Assembly (NCBI GenBank): GCA_046597185.1
Contig: JBKJLF010000380.1
Span: forward strand, 1 to 6,389
From: CAMBDR01 sp046597185
GTDB lineage: Bacteria > Pseudomonadota > Gammaproteobacteria > Burkholderiales > Burkholderiaceae_D
Reading direction: 5' to 3'
DNA: 6,389 nt
Position 1 is the first letter of the stretch. Each line of letters opens with the position of its first letter. Below the pieces are notes generated by a model, which ran no database searches, was not told where the DNA came from, and worked only from the letters and a program-made list of their open reading frames with translations. A program made the translations under genes and the position numbers. Shown piece after piece: positions 4,829 to 6,389 of the stretch.

Positions 4829-5029
4829 ATGTCACCATCCAATAATGAAGAATGGGAACGCCGCGAAACCTCGGAAGAACTTTCTGTCGTCATTCGGCTA
4901 GCCCAGGAGATGGCGCAACGGCTCGCCACCAAAACCCATGGTGGCTTGCATAGTGAAGTGGCTTCGCTTGGCAGCCTGTTACATGAAGCACGACAAAAAG
5001 TGGAATTTATCGGCTCGCATTTGGGTTAA
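4829..5029 (+). CDS. Hypothetical 66-residue protein
   Basis: I do not recognise a family. The evidence for a real gene is strong: AGGGG six bases before ATG 4829, a good promoter upstream and a hairpin downstream. The protein is soluble and predicted mostly helical, with no signal peptide, membrane segment or cysteine. Residues 5-18 are highly charged (NNEEWERRETSEEL). About 18-34 (LSVVIRLAQEMAQRLAT) and 43-65 (EVASLGSLLHEARQKVEFIGSHL) look like two amphipathic helices joined by a THGGLHS turn, so a helical hairpin that dimerises or binds a partner is a reasonable guess. It stands alone, convergent with gshA, which gives no functional hint. Confidence 0.75.
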   Translation: MSPSNNEEWERRETSEELSVVIRLAQEMAQRLATKTHGGLHSEVASLGSLLHEARQKVEFIGSHLG

Positions 5030-5062
5030 GCCCGCATTGCCGCCCTAACTTTGCCTCGCCCT

Positions 5063-5098
5063 ATTTTCTGCGTCTGCTTTGTTGCGGACGCAGAAAAT
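5063..5098 (+). terminator. Rho-independent terminator after the small gene
   Basis: A perfect 12-bp stem joins 5063-5074 (core TTTTCTGCGTC) with 5087-5098 (core GACGCAGAAAA), with a 12-base loop that can pair a little further. It is followed by TTGTTTATTG. On the - strand the stem would follow the gshA stop, but without a T-run, so it is mainly a + strand terminator and may still block antisense transcription. Confidence 0.75.
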
Positions 5099-5113
5099 TG
5101 TTTATTGTGCAAT

Positions 5114-6389
5114 TTAAACAGTGCTGGTCGCAGGCTCATCCAAGAGTTGCAAATCCCGCACCGAACAAGGGTGGCACAAGGTACTATTTTGGTAAGCCAA
5201 AATAAATTGATCCAAATCACCTTCTTGCTTGCGCTCGATATCTTCCTGATCGTTCAGAGAATTTGTCGCCAAATCGGTGTAATAGGCGTGCTGCTGCTCG
5301 CTTAATGGGCGCGCCTTGAAATTTTCCGCATGCATTTGGCTTTGATGCAAACCAAAACGCGGGAAGGAATGGCCAAACTTCGCCAAATCGACCAGTACCC
5401 GGGCGGACGGGGTGAGTGAATAATCGAGCAATTTGGCGCGTTGCTGCGCCAGTGCCTGGGCATGCACATCATCGCCGCGCGCAGCATCGAGCAATTGTGC
5501 CACTGGCGTGAGTTGTTCGATTAAAGCTAAGCCCCAATCCTGCAAAGCAACTGCCTCACCCTGCCGGTGCAATTGCAAACCGGGGCGACGCCCTTCTTTG
5601 ACCGTTAAAGCGAAATTTTCCTGATTTTCGCGGCTGTCTTGCTCGCTATTCAAGGGGCTGGCCGACAGCGCGCAAAAGGTCAGGTAGACATCCAGAAAAC
5701 GCGCGGTTTCCAGACTGATGCCCAGCGGATGATATGGGTCTACATCCATGCAGCGCACTTCGATATATTGCACGCCACGCCGACACAGCGCCTGAATCGG
5801 CCGCTCGCCTGTGCGGATCACGCGCTTGGGGCGGATATTGGAATAATATTCATTTTCGATTTGCAGCACATTGGTACTCAATTGCACCCATTCGCCATGT
5901 TGCTTGGTGCCGATTTTGGCATATGGCGGGTACGCCTGCCGCACGGCGTAAAAGAGCGTGGAAACATAGTTTTCCAGGCTGTTTTCTTGCGGCGTCAAAC
6001 CTGCTTGCGCATCGTTTTGATAGCCCAGATCACTCATGCGCAAGCTGGTGGCATAGGGCAAATAGAGCGTGTCGTCGGATAAAGTTTCCAGTTGATGCGC
6101 GCGGCCGCGTAAAAAACTGCGCGCCAAGACAGGCGATGCACCAAATAAAAACATCAACAGCCAACTGGTGCGGCGGAAATTACGAATCATGGCGATATAG
6201 CTTTCCGATTGATACTTCATCGCCAGCGTAGTATCGCCCTCTTCTTTTTGCAATAACTGCCACAAACCTTCGGCCACGGAAAAATTATAATGAATCCCGG
6301 CAATACACTGCATGGTTTTACCGTAGCGCAAGGCCAGGCCACGGCGGTACACGTGCTTTAACATACCGATATTCGATTTACCATACCAG
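5114..6389 (-). CDS. gshA: Glutamate-cysteine ligase, class I (N-terminus beyond right edge)
   Basis: GshA joins L-glutamate and L-cysteine with ATP in the cytoplasm, the first and rate-limiting step of glutathione synthesis. The frame stays open to the right edge, beginning WYGKSNIGMLKHVYRRGL, which matches the E. coli class I enzyme (518 residues) near residue 117. About 115 N-terminal residues are therefore outside the window. Counting from the internal Met at 6364, motifs are GIHYNFS (23-29), LFGASP (73-78), YLPYATSLRMSDLGYQN (101-117), QIENEYYSNIRPKR (168-181) with conserved Glu residues, and YIEVRCMDVDP (200-210). Compared with E. coli, the C-terminus carries a tail of about 20 residues ending LLDEPATSTV, with two cysteines just before it. 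No frameshift is visible. The promoter is not in the window. Confidence 0.95.
   Translation of the reverse strand, partial: WYGKSNIGMLKHVYRRGLALRYGKTMQCIAGIHYNFSVAEGLWQLLQKEEGDTTLAMKYQSESYIAMIRNFRRTSWLLMFLFGASPVLARSFLRGRAHQLETLSDDTLYLPYATSLRMSDLGYQNDAQAGLTPQENSLENYVSTLFYAVRQAYPPYAKIGTKQHGEWVQLSTNVLQIENEYYSNIRPKRVIRTGERPIQALCRRGVQYIEVRCMDVDPYHPLGISLETARFLDVYLTFCALSASPLNSEQDSRENQENFALTVKEGRRPGLQLHRQGEAVALQDWGLALIEQLTPVAQLLDAARGDDVHAQALAQQRAKLLDYSLTPSARVLVDLAKFGHSFPRFGLHQSQMHAENFKARPLSEQQHAYYTDLATNSLNDQEDIERKQEGDLDQFILAYQNSTLCHPCSVRDLQLLDEPATSTV

Noticed and set aside
5639..6231. Two long + strand frames opposite gshA
   Set aside because: They overlap each other in different frames and lie over conserved GshA codons; both are antisense shadows.

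Overview
The window looks like chromosomal DNA of a betaproteobacterium, most likely Burkholderiales and perhaps Oxalobacteraceae. This placement is inferred from the protein sequences (MinCDE, a TfpZ-like pilin accessory protein, a class I GshA), from a G+C content near one half by eye, and from TTG/GTG starts with ordinary Shine-Dalgarno sites. No rRNA, tRNA, CRISPR array, insertion sequence or attachment site was found. No phage-like or otherwise obviously foreign block is visible.

Layout. Positions 1-1513 hold the division-site selection operon minC (3' end only), minD and minE on the + strand, closed by a G+C-rich hairpin at 1536-1561. A 359-base gap follows, with candidate promoters and several inverted repeats. 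It leads to an OmpR/PhoB-type response regulator (1873-2565) that is cut by an in-frame TAA at the start of its DNA-binding domain. The downstream half continues in the same frame, so this is a nonsense lesion (or read-through, or a base error), not a frameshift. Convergent to it lies a membrane protein of the TfpX/TfpZ type IV pilin accessory family (2607-3338, - strand). Divergent from that is an acetylpolyamine amidohydrolase/class II histone-deacetylase-like enzyme (3554-4597, +) with a full catalytic set. Next is a 66-residue protein of unknown function (4829-5029, +) with its own good promoter and three tandem CTGATCCAAA units just before its ribosome binding site. A strong hairpin separates it from the convergent gshA (5114 to beyond the right edge, - strand), which lacks its N-terminal part here.

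How the parts relate. MinC, MinD and MinE form the oscillating system that keeps FtsZ rings away from the poles. The other genes are single transcription units facing various ways, and nothing in the window joins them into one pathway. No convincing new multi-gene system is present. The points most worth a second look are the nonsense-split response regulator and its structured leader, the shared tfpZ/deacetylase control region (overlapping divergent promoters, two operator-like inverted repeats and two sets of 10-bp phased repeats), and the uncharacterised small gene with its triplicated leader repeat.
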